In this document: positions 25,894-34,403 of the stretch, piece by piece | Numbering within the stretch: the stretch's first letter is position 1 | Layout: each line of letters starts with the position of its first letter | Assembly (NCBI GenBank): GCA_021295715.1 | Contig: JAGWBV010000055.1 | Coordinates: 1-38,346 of the forward strand | DNA from: Candidatus Poribacteria bacterium | GTDB taxonomy: Bacteria; Poribacteria; WGA-4E; WGA-3G | Direction of reading: 5' to 3' | DNA length: 38,346 nt | The notes under the pieces: generated by a model | The model's database searches: none | Seen by the model: the letters and a program-made list of their open reading frames with translations, nothing else | Told to the model about the DNA's origin: nothing | Position numbers and translations under genes: made by a program

Positions 25894-26715
25894 TTATGTT
25901 TGGGCAACAAGCGTCAGTTCCGTTTTGCCACCGAGTCCTGCAACAACAGGGAATGTTTTCTCACCTGGTTTTCCATCTTTCGGCACATACCGGACCTGCG
26001 GTGAGAAGTAAGCGTACAACGCCGTGTTTCGAGGGTTAGGTGTAGTGTTTGGTCCGGAACCGTGTACCATTAAACTATGGAAAAATAGACCACTTCCCGC
26101 AGAAAGTGGGACATCCATCTGTTGTTTGGCAACCTCCTTCCGATCAGTGAGTTCTGAACCCTGCTGACGGGCGATATGTCCCCACGACTGCATTCCCCAC
26201 AGATGGCTTCTTGGAATTACCTTGAAACAACCGTTTTCAACTGTAGCGTCATTGAGTGCAATACTCACGGTAACAAGGTTTGGAGGTTCCATGGGCCAAT
26301 ACGCTGAGTCTTGATGCAACCCGTGCGAAGAGCCATGAAACGCCGGTTTGAACATCAATGTACTTCTGAAGAGCAGTAGGTCGTCCGTTCCAATAAGTTC
26401 TTGAACGACTCTTATGAGTTTCGGATGTTGTGCGAGGTCCCGAAAAACTTCGGAGTACTGGCGCGTATTTTCTGCCTTCCGCAGCACGGGTAAATTGTTC
26501 TCTTGTGTTTCGTCTTTGGCAAACGGTTCACGCTGTACGTGCCGACGCGCAACCTCTGCCCGTTCCTTCTCTGCATCGGACTCGTGTCCTGCAGCAAACT
26601 GATGCAAACGGTGGATCTCCGTCTGGCACGTTTCCAGTTCTGCTGCTGATAGCAGGTTCTCAACGACGAGATAACCTTCCTTTTCAAAAAACGCTTTTCG
26701 CCCCTTCAAGTCCAT
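25894..26715 (-). CDS. phytanoyl-CoA dioxygenase (PhyH) family protein
   Basis: A 273-residue Fe(II)/2-oxoglutarate-dependent oxygenase of the PhyH family. It has the HxD metal motif in SHGLHQDSAYW (about residue 135), the distal His in LMVHGSGPNTTPNPR (about 220) with the Arg of TPNPRNT for 2-oxoglutarate, and IPRSHLWG between. The N-terminus FFEKEGYLVVENLLS is typical. Substrates vary from hydroxylated lipids to small metabolites and cannot be inferred. It starts one base after the stop of the Nramp-like gene, so the two are one transcript. Large PhyH expansions are known in poribacterial genomes. Confidence 0.92.
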   Translation of the reverse strand: MDLKGRKAFFEKEGYLVVENLLSAAELETCQTEIHRLHQFAAGHESDAEKERAEVARRHVQREPFAKDETQENNLPVLRKAENTRQYSEVFRDLAQHPKLIRVVQELIGTDDLLLFRSTLMFKPAFHGSSHGLHQDSAYWPMEPPNLVTVSIALNDATVENGCFKVIPRSHLWGMQSWGHIARQQGSELTDRKEVAKQQMDVPLSAGSGLFFHSLMVHGSGPNTTPNPRNTALYAYFSPQVRYVPKDGKPGEKTFPVVAGLGGKTELTLVAQT

Positions 26716-26716
26716 T

Positions 26717-28147
26717 TTATCCTCCGATTAATTGTTTAACTTCCCAGACAATACTTGAAATCGCAAATCCGATATAGACACATGAAGCGATGACCATCAT
26801 GAAGGTAGAAAGCCGTTTCGGTTTTGCGAAATCAGGCAGAAAACGATAGTTCATGTAAAGGGTAAGCGGCACATAAATCGCCATAGCGAAACCGCCCATA
26901 TACGCCGCATTGAAGAGAAATCCTAATTCACTGACGTTTAACTGCTCCATAACGAAGGTGATTACGCACCCACCGACAATCCAGATGCCCGCAATAAGGA
27001 GATACCACCAACTTAAACTTCGTCTTTGTGCCCCTCGAAAGTTGGTATAGATAATATCGGAAACGGAGCGCGACACGCCATCAACGAGGGCGAGTTGCGT
27101 GCCAAAAAGCGTCGCAACACCAACCAATAAGAAGATTCGCTGTCCCACCACGCCCCAGATTTCGCCTAATATCCGCGCTTCATCGTAGATGAGTTTACCT
27201 TGTTCAGGGACAATTCCTTGGGGATGTAAAACCGCGAGCGCGCCGAAAATAAAAAGTAGAATCGTGAATGTGTTGAGTGCCCAAAAGAACAGTATCTGGT
27301 CTTTTTTCACATATTGCCACCATTCGATGAAGCGTTTTCGGTTTTCCTCCGTCGCCTCAAAGAGAAACCCCGTCGCGGGCACCTTTTCGCTCCTGCCTCG
27401 AAGTGGGTTCTGTAGCCCCGGCAGCTGCGCACCCATACCGATGTTTTTATCCCGGAGATAGAACGTGTAAAAGAGATTTGCTGTCCCTCCTGCGCCTGCG
27501 AAAACGAACGCACTAAACAATTTTTTCACCGACATGCCTGGGTCTATATATCCAACATTTATCAGACCAGAACCGAGTTTCTGCCATGTTTCCATTGAAC
27601 CGACAGCGATGGCAACCAGAATTAACCCAATCGTTACAATGCCAACGAGCACCTCAACCGTCCGTTCAACGGATTGGTAAATCATCTTCGGTCCGAAAAG
27701 GATGGCTGCGACCCCAGCAAACGTCACGATTGTCCAGAAGGTATCAGAACCCCAACCCCCAGGTCCAAGTATGAGTGCTTTGAGTGCAAGTCCCGATGTC
27801 CGTGCCCATCCGGGGGCAATCCAACCCACCACAGTGAGTAGGATGAACAACGGGGCAAAGCCTCGCCAGATACGGTTGTACCCCGTATACACTGTCTCGC
27901 CTGTGGCGATCGTCCAGCGGCCCACTTCAAAGTTTATCCAGAGTTGCAGGAATACACCGAGCACCGCCGCCCAGATCATGCTCCCACCATACTCAGCAGC
28001 GATGAGAGGCCAAATCACGCTCTCACCCGCACCAATCGACAGACCGACTAAGATAGCACCAGGACCCGCAATTTTCCAAAAAGGTAGATGTTTCTCTGGC
28101 AATTCGACGATCCTAAAATCGTCAAGCGGTTGATAAATCTTAGACAT
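26717..28147 (-). CDS. Nramp-superfamily transporter lacking the canonical metal-binding motifs
   Basis: A 476-residue membrane protein with about 11-12 hydrophobic segments in the Nramp (LeuT-like) arrangement: GPGAILVGLSIGAGESVIWP, IWAAVLGVFLQLWINFEVGRWTIATGE, FSAFVFAGAGGTANLFYTFY and others. Canonical Nramp proteins carry DPGN in TM1 and MPH in TM6, which hold the divalent metal; here the TM1 spot reads GAGES and the TM6 spot GGTAN. It is therefore probably a divergent member (as in Nramp-related transporters) with other selectivity. It is first in the minus-strand cluster and followed by PhyH after one base. Confidence 0.85.
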   Translation of the reverse strand: MSKIYQPLDDFRIVELPEKHLPFWKIAGPGAILVGLSIGAGESVIWPLIAAEYGGSMIWAAVLGVFLQLWINFEVGRWTIATGETVYTGYNRIWRGFAPLFILLTVVGWIAPGWARTSGLALKALILGPGGWGSDTFWTIVTFAGVAAILFGPKMIYQSVERTVEVLVGIVTIGLILVAIAVGSMETWQKLGSGLINVGYIDPGMSVKKLFSAFVFAGAGGTANLFYTFYLRDKNIGMGAQLPGLQNPLRGRSEKVPATGFLFEATEENRKRFIEWWQYVKKDQILFFWALNTFTILLFIFGALAVLHPQGIVPEQGKLIYDEARILGEIWGVVGQRIFLLVGVATLFGTQLALVDGVSRSVSDIIYTNFRGAQRRSLSWWYLLIAGIWIVGGCVITFVMEQLNVSELGFLFNAAYMGGFAMAIYVPLTLYMNYRFLPDFAKPKRLSTFMMVIASCVYIGFAISSIVWEVKQLIGG

Positions 28148-28153
28148 TTTAAT

Positions 28154-28370
28154 TTACCTTGCGGAGTAATGAAGTGAATGTGAAACTTTGACGCGTATGC
28201 CTCAAATCCGCCCTCCACTACGTTACGGGCTTACGATTTGGCTTTATCTTGAATTCTGTGTCCGAGGACAGCCGCCTGCATTCTCACTGCGAAGCAGGCG
28301 CAGGCGGATATGAGCGAAAACCATCAATAGACAAATAACTTCATTTAACGTCTTGTGCGTCATTAAAAAA
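28154..28370. repeat. dispersed repeat, copy B
   Basis: This gap between two minus-strand genes repeats the 14.33-14.48 kb element in the same orientation: TTACCTTGCGGAGTAATG (28154), ATCCGCCCTCCACT-CGTTACGGGCTTACG (28206) and a hairpin CCGCCTGC (28272-28279) with GCAGGCGG (28300-28307). Middle sequences differ. The whole gap has no gene. Confidence 0.7.
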
Positions 28371-31304
28371 CTATTTCAGGACCGCCTCATGTAAGATTTC
28401 AACAGGATGCTTCGGTTGCACACCCGTCCCATGTTCCAGTTGGTGTCTACAAGAGAAGCCCGCAGCACTGAGCGCAAAACTGCCCGGCGGTTTCTCACGG
28501 ACAGCCTCAAAAAGTCTCAATTCGCCAATTTTCATAGAGAGATCATAGTGTGCCTTCTCATATCCGAACGCACCTGCCATGCCACAACAACTCGAATCAA
28601 TCACAGTGACATTGTGTTCCGACGGCAAACTTAACATCTTCACAGTCGGCTGAGTACCGACGAGTGCTCGCTGATGACAATGTCCGTGCAGCAGGATATC
28701 ACGCGGTTCTGTTGAGAATTCCAAGGGCAATTCACCCTTGTCAGCAAGTTGGACAAGAAATTCCTCAAACGAACAGGTCCCCTCAGCAACACGTTTCGCG
28801 TCGGGTGTGCCGATCAACTCGACGTAATCATCAATGATAGCAGAGGTACAACTCGGTTCACACCCAACAATTGGAATTCCCGCGTCAGCATAACCGCGAA
28901 GCGCGTCAATATTGTAACTTGCATTCGCAACGGCTCGGTCCAGCATTCCTTCCGAAATAAGAGGTCGTCCACAACACCTTTTCTTCGGCAGTAACACTTC
29001 AAATCCACACGCTTCGAGCAACTCCACCGCAGCTTTACCAATAGAAGGCTCGCTGTAGTTCATAAAGGTATCCGAGAAGAGAACCACCTTTTTATCCGAT
29101 GTTCGTCGGGATTTTCGCTTTCGGAACCACTGTTCATGGGTAGGACGCACGAAGGTCGGCATATCGCGGCGCCGATCAACACCGATGAGTTTCTCAGCGA
29201 CCCATTTGGAAAACCCAGTGTTGACTGCCCAGTTCGAGAAAGGTGAAAACATTGATCCTAAGGGCGCGAGCGCACCGATTTCACCGAACAAACGCCGGTG
29301 CAACGGTAAGCCGTTTACTTTGTGATAATGTGCAAGGACTTCATACTTAATCTTCGCCATATCTACATTCGATGGACATTCCGCCTTGCACGCTTTGCAT
29401 CCCAGACATAAGTCTAAAACTTCTTGGAGCCGTTCACTTGTGAGTTCTGTATGTGGCAACGCCCCTGAAATGATCGATCGGAGCGCATTTGCACGACCCC
29501 GTGTCGAGTGTTCCTCTTCTCGTGTGCCAATAAAGGAGGGACACATAGTGCCTGTTAGTGTTTTTCGACACGCGCCGACACCGTTGCACATTTCAATTGC
29601 CCCACCAAATCCGTCTTGACTGGAGAAATCGAAGTAAGTATCAATCTTAATGGTGTTATAGTCTCTGCCGAAGCGTAGATTCTCTGTCATCGGTGGTGCA
29701 TCAACGATTTTACCCGGATTCATAATCCCCTTCGGATCAAACGCTCTTTTCACTTCAGCGAGGGCTTGATATATCTGCGGACCGAACATGCTCTCTATCC
29801 ACTCACTGCGGACGAGACCATCACCGTGCTCGCCGCTCATCGCACCGTCTAATTCCATGAGCAAATCGCGAACCTCACGAGCGATGTCGTGCATCTTCTG
29901 AATATCGGTTTCGGATTTGAGGTTGACGATCGGACGGTTGTGCAATAACCCAACGCTCGCATGCGCGTAGTAGGCAGCAGTAGTCCCATGTGATGTAACA
30001 ATCTCATCAAATCTGCGGACGTATTCCGGTAAATTCTCTATCGGTACTGCGGCATCTTCGACGAAACCAACCGGCTTCGCATCACCCTTCATACCCATTA
30101 GCAAACCGAGTCCTGCTTTCCGAGTCTCCCAGACGCGGGACTTCTCCTCAGCGGTGAAACAGTGGACGAAGGCATAACCGAAACCAGTGCTTTTCAGCGT
30201 CTTTTCGAGCTTATCTAATTGCGACTCCAATTCCGCTTGTGTCTCACCGTAAAATTCAACAGCAAGCAATGCAGCGGGTTCGCCTTGTATAAAAGTAGTA
30301 AGCCGCGAAAATTGCAATGAACCCCGCGCCATATCGAGGATTGTCTTATCTATGAGTTCTACGGCAGTTGGGTTACATTCCAGGATGGGTTGCATCGCCT
30401 CCATAGAGCCAACAAGGGACTCGAAATGCACAACACACAAAGCGGTCAGTTTAGGAATCGGCACGAGGTTTATTGTTGACTCAAGAGTCGTTGCAAGTGT
30501 GCCTTCAGATCCGACAAGAATTTTCGTCAAACTAAACGGACGATTTTCGTCACATCCATCGCGACGATAAGGCGTAACCTCTTTTGAACCAGAATTTGGA
30601 ACAAACTCATCAAGGTTGTAACCCGCGACGCGACGCAAGATACGAGGATAACGTTTACGGATCTCGGCTTCGTTGTCCGCGCACACTCGGCAAAGTTCAC
30701 GATAGATATTTGCCTCTAATGTATTGCCTTGTTTTTTAGTCTCTAATTCTGCAATCGAAATGGGGGATGCTGTGATTTCATCAGCGTTGGAAAGAACTAA
30801 GTCAAGCGACATGACGTGGTCAATGGTTTTACCGTAGATGAGGGAATGCGAACCCGCAGAGTTGTTTCCGATGGTACCACCGACGTTCGCTCGACTGCTC
30901 GTGGCAACATCAGGTGCATACATCAAGCCGTGAGATTTTAACTTGTGGTTCAGTTCGTCTAAAACGATACCGGGTTGCACGCGCGCCCAATGCTCTGCAA
31001 CATTTACCTCAAGGAGTTGGTTCATGTATTTGGACATGTCCAACACGATCGCCTCACCGACGCTCTGGCCAGCGAGGCTTGTGCCGCCACCGCGTGGAAG
31101 GATCGGAATGTTGTGTTCTGCCGCGATTTGCACAGTCTTAATAACATCTTGGCTATCTTTCGGAATTACAACGCCTATCGGCTGTATTTGATAGAGGCTC
31201 GCGTCCGTGCTATAGAGTGCTTTAGAATACAAATCAAAGCGTACCTCTCCTGCAAGCGTATTAGATAATTGTTGTTCAAGGGATTCCGATATAGAAGGGG
31301 CCAT
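28371..31304 (-). CDS. FAD-linked and 4Fe-4S dehydrogenase (D-lactate/glycolate dehydrogenase type)
   Basis: A large protein of about 977 residues that fuses a GlcD-type FAD oxidase with a GlcF-type iron-sulfur half, like E. coli YdiJ. The FAD-binding PCMH domain (GVVIPKDSQDVIKTVQIAAEHNIPILPRGGGTSLAGQ and NVGGTIGNNSAGSHSLIYG) is followed by the C-terminal oxidase domain. Next come NGVGACRKTLTGTMCPSF and CLGCKACKAECPSNV (4Fe-4S), and two CCG motifs (RCCGRPLISEG, SSCCGMAGAFGYE). It should oxidise a 2-hydroxyacid such as D-lactate, D-2-hydroxyglutarate or glycolate and pass electrons to quinones. ATG 31304 is chosen; the codon at 31331 is possible but adds no family match. A tRNA-Leu lies upstream, transcribed divergently. 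Confidence 0.9.
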   Translation of the reverse strand: MAPSISESLEQQLSNTLAGEVRFDLYSKALYSTDASLYQIQPIGVVIPKDSQDVIKTVQIAAEHNIPILPRGGGTSLAGQSVGEAIVLDMSKYMNQLLEVNVAEHWARVQPGIVLDELNHKLKSHGLMYAPDVATSSRANVGGTIGNNSAGSHSLIYGKTIDHVMSLDLVLSNADEITASPISIAELETKKQGNTLEANIYRELCRVCADNEAEIRKRYPRILRRVAGYNLDEFVPNSGSKEVTPYRRDGCDENRPFSLTKILVGSEGTLATTLESTINLVPIPKLTALCVVHFESLVGSMEAMQPILECNPTAVELIDKTILDMARGSLQFSRLTTFIQGEPAALLAVEFYGETQAELESQLDKLEKTLKSTGFGYAFVHCFTAEEKSRVWETRKAGLGLLMGMKGDAKPVGFVEDAAVPIENLPEYVRRFDEIVTSHGTTAAYYAHASVGLLHNRPIVNLKSETDIQKMHDIAREVRDLLMELDGAMSGEHGDGLVRSEWIESMFGPQIYQALAEVKRAFDPKGIMNPGKIVDAPPMTENLRFGRDYNTIKIDTYFDFSSQDGFGGAIEMCNGVGACRKTLTGTMCPSFIGTREEEHSTRGRANALRSIISGALPHTELTSERLQEVLDLCLGCKACKAECPSNVDMAKIKYEVLAHYHKVNGLPLHRRLFGEIGALAPLGSMFSPFSNWAVNTGFSKWVAEKLIGVDRRRDMPTFVRPTHEQWFRKRKSRRTSDKKVVLFSDTFMNYSEPSIGKAAVELLEACGFEVLLPKKRCCGRPLISEGMLDRAVANASYNIDALRGYADAGIPIVGCEPSCTSAIIDDYVELIGTPDAKRVAEGTCSFEEFLVQLADKGELPLEFSTEPRDILLHGHCHQRALVGTQPTVKMLSLPSEHNVTVIDSSCCGMAGAFGYEKAHYDLSMKIGELRLFEAVREKPPGSFALSAAGFSCRHQLEHGTGVQPKHPVEILHEAVLK

Positions 31305-31378
31305 ATTTATCGTCCAAAAAGCTGTAAACATCGCAAGAGATAACCGCGACTGTTATTTTTTATCCTCCCCAAAAAAAT

Positions 31379-31407
31379 TTGACATTGCTACCCGCGTAAA
31401 GTATAAT
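31379..31407 (+). promoter_or_regulatory. promoter of tRNA-Leu (TTGACA-N17-TATAAT)
   Basis: TTGACA at 31379-31384 and TATAAT at 31402-31407 with exactly 17 bases between them, 12 bases before the tRNA. Confidence 0.85.
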
Positions 31408-31419
31408 TAAGCATACGGT

Positions 31420-31503
31420 GCCCCTGTGGTGGAATTTGGTATACACAGCAGGTTGAGGGCCTGTGCCTTAATTGGCATACTGGTTCGAGTCCAGTCGGGG
31501 GCA
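31420..31503 (+). tRNA. tRNA-Leu(GAG)
   Basis: An 84-base tRNA with acceptor stem GCCCCTG/CGGGGGC, D-arm, anticodon stem GCAGG/CCTGT and loop TTGAGGG giving anticodon GAG (reads CUC/CUU). It has a long class II variable arm (TGCC TTAATT GGCA) and T-arm ACTGG-TTCGAGT-CCAGT. CCA is not encoded. A T-rich stretch (31509-31516) follows. Confidence 0.95.
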
Positions 31504-31544
31504 TCTTCCTTTTTTGGGTTCCAGATTCTAATTCCAGTTGCCAC

Positions 31545-32696
31545 TTACGAAGTACCCTCAAGCAACTCCTGATATACCCGATAAGTCTGTGCCGCAATCG
31601 TTTCCCATGTGAAGTCCTTGACGCGGTTAAGCCCACCTTCAATTAAATCGTTCCGAAGACGGGCATCGTGTGTGATGCGATGTATCCGTTCTGCCAAAGC
31701 CTTCATATCCCCCTCACGGAAGGTAAGCCCCGCGTTATCAATCACGTGCGGAATCTCGCCAGAATCTGAACCGATAACCGGCACTTCACATGCCATTCCT
31801 TCGATAAGCACCCTACCGAAGAATTCTACCCATCCGGGTGTCGTCCGAGAGGGCAGCACCAGTGTATCCATACAATTAATATAGGCGGCTACCTCTTCAG
31901 GAGGCACCGCGTCTATCCACACAATGTGCCCAGAAATTCCAAGGGTTTCGGCAGTTTTTTGAAAACTGGGTTTATCTTCACCGCGCCCGACGATTAAAAG
32001 TTTATATGTGCGCGTCGTATCTTGGCTTACAAGGTGCGCCACAGCCTCAAGAAGCGTCTCGATTCCCTTCATCCGAAGCAATCTGCCGACGTAGCCAATG
32101 ACAAAACAATCGCTGAGCTGCAATGAAGCTCTCAACTTGCTGACATCCATTTTATAGAAATGTCGCACGTCAACGCCATTCGGAAACGGGGTTTGCTGTC
32201 CGGTGTAACCGCGTTGGGTTAAGATCTTACCAGCATTCACACTCAGCGGGAAAGCTCTATCTGTTTCTCGAAAGACACGGCGTTCAATCCATACAGGTAA
32301 AAAGCCAAATCGCTGCTTGGTCGGTATACTGAGGGATGTGCGAAAAATAAAACGACTGTTTGGACAATATTTTCGTTTCAACCGAACTGTCTGTAGAGCA
32401 TTGAGGCTCCACGCCTCCTCTTCTAAGTGGATAATATCCGGTTGAAAATCTCGGAAGTGAGGTTTCACATCCTGGTGATAGTAGAAACGACTACCATACC
32501 CCGAGAATCGTATTGGACATGGAAATTCTTCACACGGCGTATCCGACTCCGGCTCAAAGACAATATTTTGGAAACTTTCATACCAACGTGCAGGAACCAC
32601 AACCCGTAATGTGACATCCGGACGTTCCGCGATAAGAGCGAACTTTCGTCGGTACGGCTTCATAATATAGGAATGAGAAAGGACTAAGACACGCAC
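31545..32696 (-). CDS. glycosyltransferase family 4 (GT-B) protein
   Basis: A 383-residue retaining glycosyltransferase. The N-terminal Rossmann domain (VLVLSHSYIMKPYRRKFALIAE) is atypically short. The C-terminal nucleotide-sugar domain has VIGYVGRLLRMKGIETLLEAV, LLIVGRGE and EFFGRVLIEGMACEVPVIGSDSGEIPHVI, with the E..F..G..EG motif of GT4. These add sugars to lipopolysaccharide-type or exopolysaccharide acceptors on the cytoplasmic side. It is convergent with tRNA-Leu. It begins about 15 bases after the coiled-coil gene upstream; acceptor and sugar are unknown. Confidence 0.9.
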   Translation of the reverse strand: MRVLVLSHSYIMKPYRRKFALIAERPDVTLRVVVPARWYESFQNIVFEPESDTPCEEFPCPIRFSGYGSRFYYHQDVKPHFRDFQPDIIHLEEEAWSLNALQTVRLKRKYCPNSRFIFRTSLSIPTKQRFGFLPVWIERRVFRETDRAFPLSVNAGKILTQRGYTGQQTPFPNGVDVRHFYKMDVSKLRASLQLSDCFVIGYVGRLLRMKGIETLLEAVAHLVSQDTTRTYKLLIVGRGEDKPSFQKTAETLGISGHIVWIDAVPPEEVAAYINCMDTLVLPSRTTPGWVEFFGRVLIEGMACEVPVIGSDSGEIPHVIDNAGLTFREGDMKALAERIHRITHDARLRNDLIEGGLNRVKDFTWETIAAQTYRVYQELLEGTS

Positions 32697-32710
32697 GAGT
32701 AATTAAGTCC

Positions 32711-33112
32711 CTAAACACTCCCAAAGATTCTCGGGCTCACTGATTCCTCAGCTTCAGAGGCATCGGTGTCCGATTCATTGCTTTCAGTCTCAAAAGTGAT
32801 TTCATCGCTGGTATCTACTGGGCTTTCATCCGAGGCAACGAGAACATCCATCAAGCCCTCAAGTCTTTCGCGGATCTCTGATCGTTCATCCGAAACGCTT
32901 GCCCGCTCTGAGTCAAGTTCCTCCGTAAGATCGGTATTACGATCTTCAAGATCTTGAATCTGTGCATCGCGTTGCAATAGATCACTGTTGAGTCGGGCAA
33001 CTTCAGCCTCGAGTTCTAACTTTTCTGCTCTCAGTTCCTGAACAGTTGAAATCGCAAGTTCAACACGTTCCTCCAGCAGCGATACAATACTTTGTTCTAA
33101 TGCGTCAGACAT
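32711..33112 (-). CDS. coiled-coil protein, unknown function
   Basis: A 133-residue protein with a strong RBS (GGAGGAATTAAT before ATG at 33112). Residues about 5-90 form heptad-rich coiled coil (VQELRAEKLELEAEVARLNSDLLQRDAQIQDLEDRN), and the C-terminal 45 residues are acidic and probably disordered (SDESPVDTSDEITFETESNE). It resembles ZapB- or GrpE-like coiled-coil proteins only in overall character. It lies between the glycosylase gene and the glycosyltransferase gene on the same strand. Confidence 0.72.
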   Translation of the reverse strand: MSDALEQSIVSLLEERVELAISTVQELRAEKLELEAEVARLNSDLLQRDAQIQDLEDRNTDLTEELDSERASVSDERSEIRERLEGLMDVLVASDESPVDTSDEITFETESNESDTDASEAEESVSPRIFGSV

Positions 33113-33139
33113 ATTAATTCCTCCAAAGTGGTATGTTTA

Positions 33140-34060
33140 TTAATTCGCGGCGGATTTGCGATTCTCCACCGCAGCAGTAACACTCGTTTCAATCAGTGAT
33201 AGATGCTCAACATCTGCCCAATCTGGACATTCATGGACGTAGTGAAAAAGGTACTGTTGTGCGTACCCCACACTATCCCCGAAATAGGTGTGCGCAAACT
33301 CGCGTATCTCATGATACGTAGCACGCCGGCGCAAATAAAGTGTCTCAAAGATTCGTTTTATCCAAACATCAATCGGTAGTGCTGCAAGATGCCCAAGCGA
33401 AAATAAACAGATACAATCGGCGACTTTCTCACCTATACCGTTTCGGCGCATTAATTCACGCTTTGCCGCAGGATACGACATTTCCTTCACCGCCGTGAGT
33501 TCAAGTTCACCACTAACAACTGCTGCCGCAGCCTCTCGAAGATAACTCGCTCGGTAGCCGGTACCACACGCGAGAAGTTCGTCCTCTGTGGCAGCCGCGA
33601 GTGCTTTTGGACTCGGAAAACTATAATCCACGTAACCTGCAAACGCCAACTGTTCACCAAAACGCTCGGAGAGTCGGCGGATGATCCCACGAATCCGGGA
33701 TACATTGTTGTTCTGAGATAGAATGAAAGATGCTACCGTTTCCCAAAGTTCTTGGTTCAGAATGCGCATCCCCCAAAGTTTCTCGATTGTCCGATGCATA
33801 TACGCATCGTTGTCAGCTTCAGCGAGGATCTTTGGAACATCGCGATCAAGATCAAGATAATGTCGGAGAAATGGTGCGAAGGTAGTCGTATCCTCGGTCG
33901 TAGAACTCTCCACACGCAAGGTAGTTCCTACTTGACAAATTTTGAGGATGCGTCCCTCCACAACACCGTAGTAGGCGTCATCTATTCGATTCCATCGAAA
34001 CGACTGTCCGGATTCTAAGGTATATTTCAAGCTAAAATCTGTTGCATCCCGAATCTGCAT
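33140..34060 (-). CDS. ogg: 8-oxoguanine DNA glycosylase / AP lyase (Ogg type)
   Basis: A 306-residue protein in the HhH-GPD superfamily that excises 8-oxoguanine opposite C. It has the OGG N-terminal domain with SGQSFRWNRID, the helix SQNNNVSRIRGIIRRL, and the helix-hairpin-helix RRNGIGEKVADCICLF, in which the Lys of EKVADC matches the catalytic Lys of OGG1. PIDVWIKR holds the catalytic Asp. The start used, ATG 34060 (MQIRDATDF), gives the normal N-terminus; a TTG at 34099 is also open. Its gene is divergent from the PpiD-like gene. Confidence 0.92.
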   Translation of the reverse strand: MQIRDATDFSLKYTLESGQSFRWNRIDDAYYGVVEGRILKICQVGTTLRVESSTTEDTTTFAPFLRHYLDLDRDVPKILAEADNDAYMHRTIEKLWGMRILNQELWETVASFILSQNNNVSRIRGIIRRLSERFGEQLAFAGYVDYSFPSPKALAAATEDELLACGTGYRASYLREAAAAVVSGELELTAVKEMSYPAAKRELMRRNGIGEKVADCICLFSLGHLAALPIDVWIKRIFETLYLRRRATYHEIREFAHTYFGDSVGYAQQYLFHYVHECPDWADVEHLSLIETSVTAAVENRKSAAN

Positions 34061-34116
34061 CGTGTATCTTGCTAAGTTTTGGTAAGCACTTGTAAGCAAC
34101 GCCCTTGATGTTTGCT

Positions 34117-34160
34117 AATTTGCTAATTAGTATATAGCAAATTTCAAAAATTAGCAAATT
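34117..34160. repeat. AT-rich 12-base inverted repeat
   Basis: AATTTGCTAATT (34117-34128) is matched by its exact reverse complement AATTAGCAAATT (34149-34160), and a nested TTTGCTAATTTGCTAATT direct repeat adds to it. It lies in the gap between the divergent ogg and PpiD-like genes. A T-run follows (34159-34163), so it may terminate a transcript running rightward or serve as a binding site. Confidence 0.6.
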
Positions 34161-34204
34161 TTTATTCTCTGTCCCAAAATCCACTCTATTTTCAGGGACC
34201 TGAT

Positions 34205-34233
34205 TTGACATTTCGCTTGGTTACGGGTATAAT
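34205..34233 (+). promoter_or_regulatory. strong promoter TTGACA-N17-TATAAT for the PpiD-like gene
   Basis: TTGACA at 34205-34210 and TATAAT at 34228-34233, spacer 17. The start codon it serves lies 170 bases downstream, so the transcript has a long leader with a hairpin (34324-34344). Confidence 0.8.
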
Positions 34234-34323
34234 ATTAACACTTTTGTCTGACAGTAATAGAAACTGTAGTAAAGTCGAAAAATATGTAGACAGTTGCTCA
34301 ACGAAACAACCCTTCCCGCCGCT

Positions 34324-34344
34324 GGCGAGGATTGTATCCTCGCC
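34324..34344 (+). promoter_or_regulatory. perfect leader hairpin
   Basis: GGCGAGGAT (34324-34332) and ATCCTCGCC (34336-34344) form a 9-bp perfect stem with a TGT loop in the 5' leader of the PpiD-like gene. TCTTTC follows, too weak for a clear intrinsic terminator. It may be an attenuator, an RNA-stability element or a repeat. Confidence 0.5.
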
Positions 34345-34403
34345 TCTTTCGAGTGTCTCATTAATTCTAAACTTTACTATAAACAGGAGATACCTTGTAA
34401 AAT

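Noticed and set aside
31388-31642. Minus-strand frame reading GLEPVCQLRHRPSTCC
   Set aside because: This is the well-known false protein produced by translating the antisense of a tRNA-Leu.
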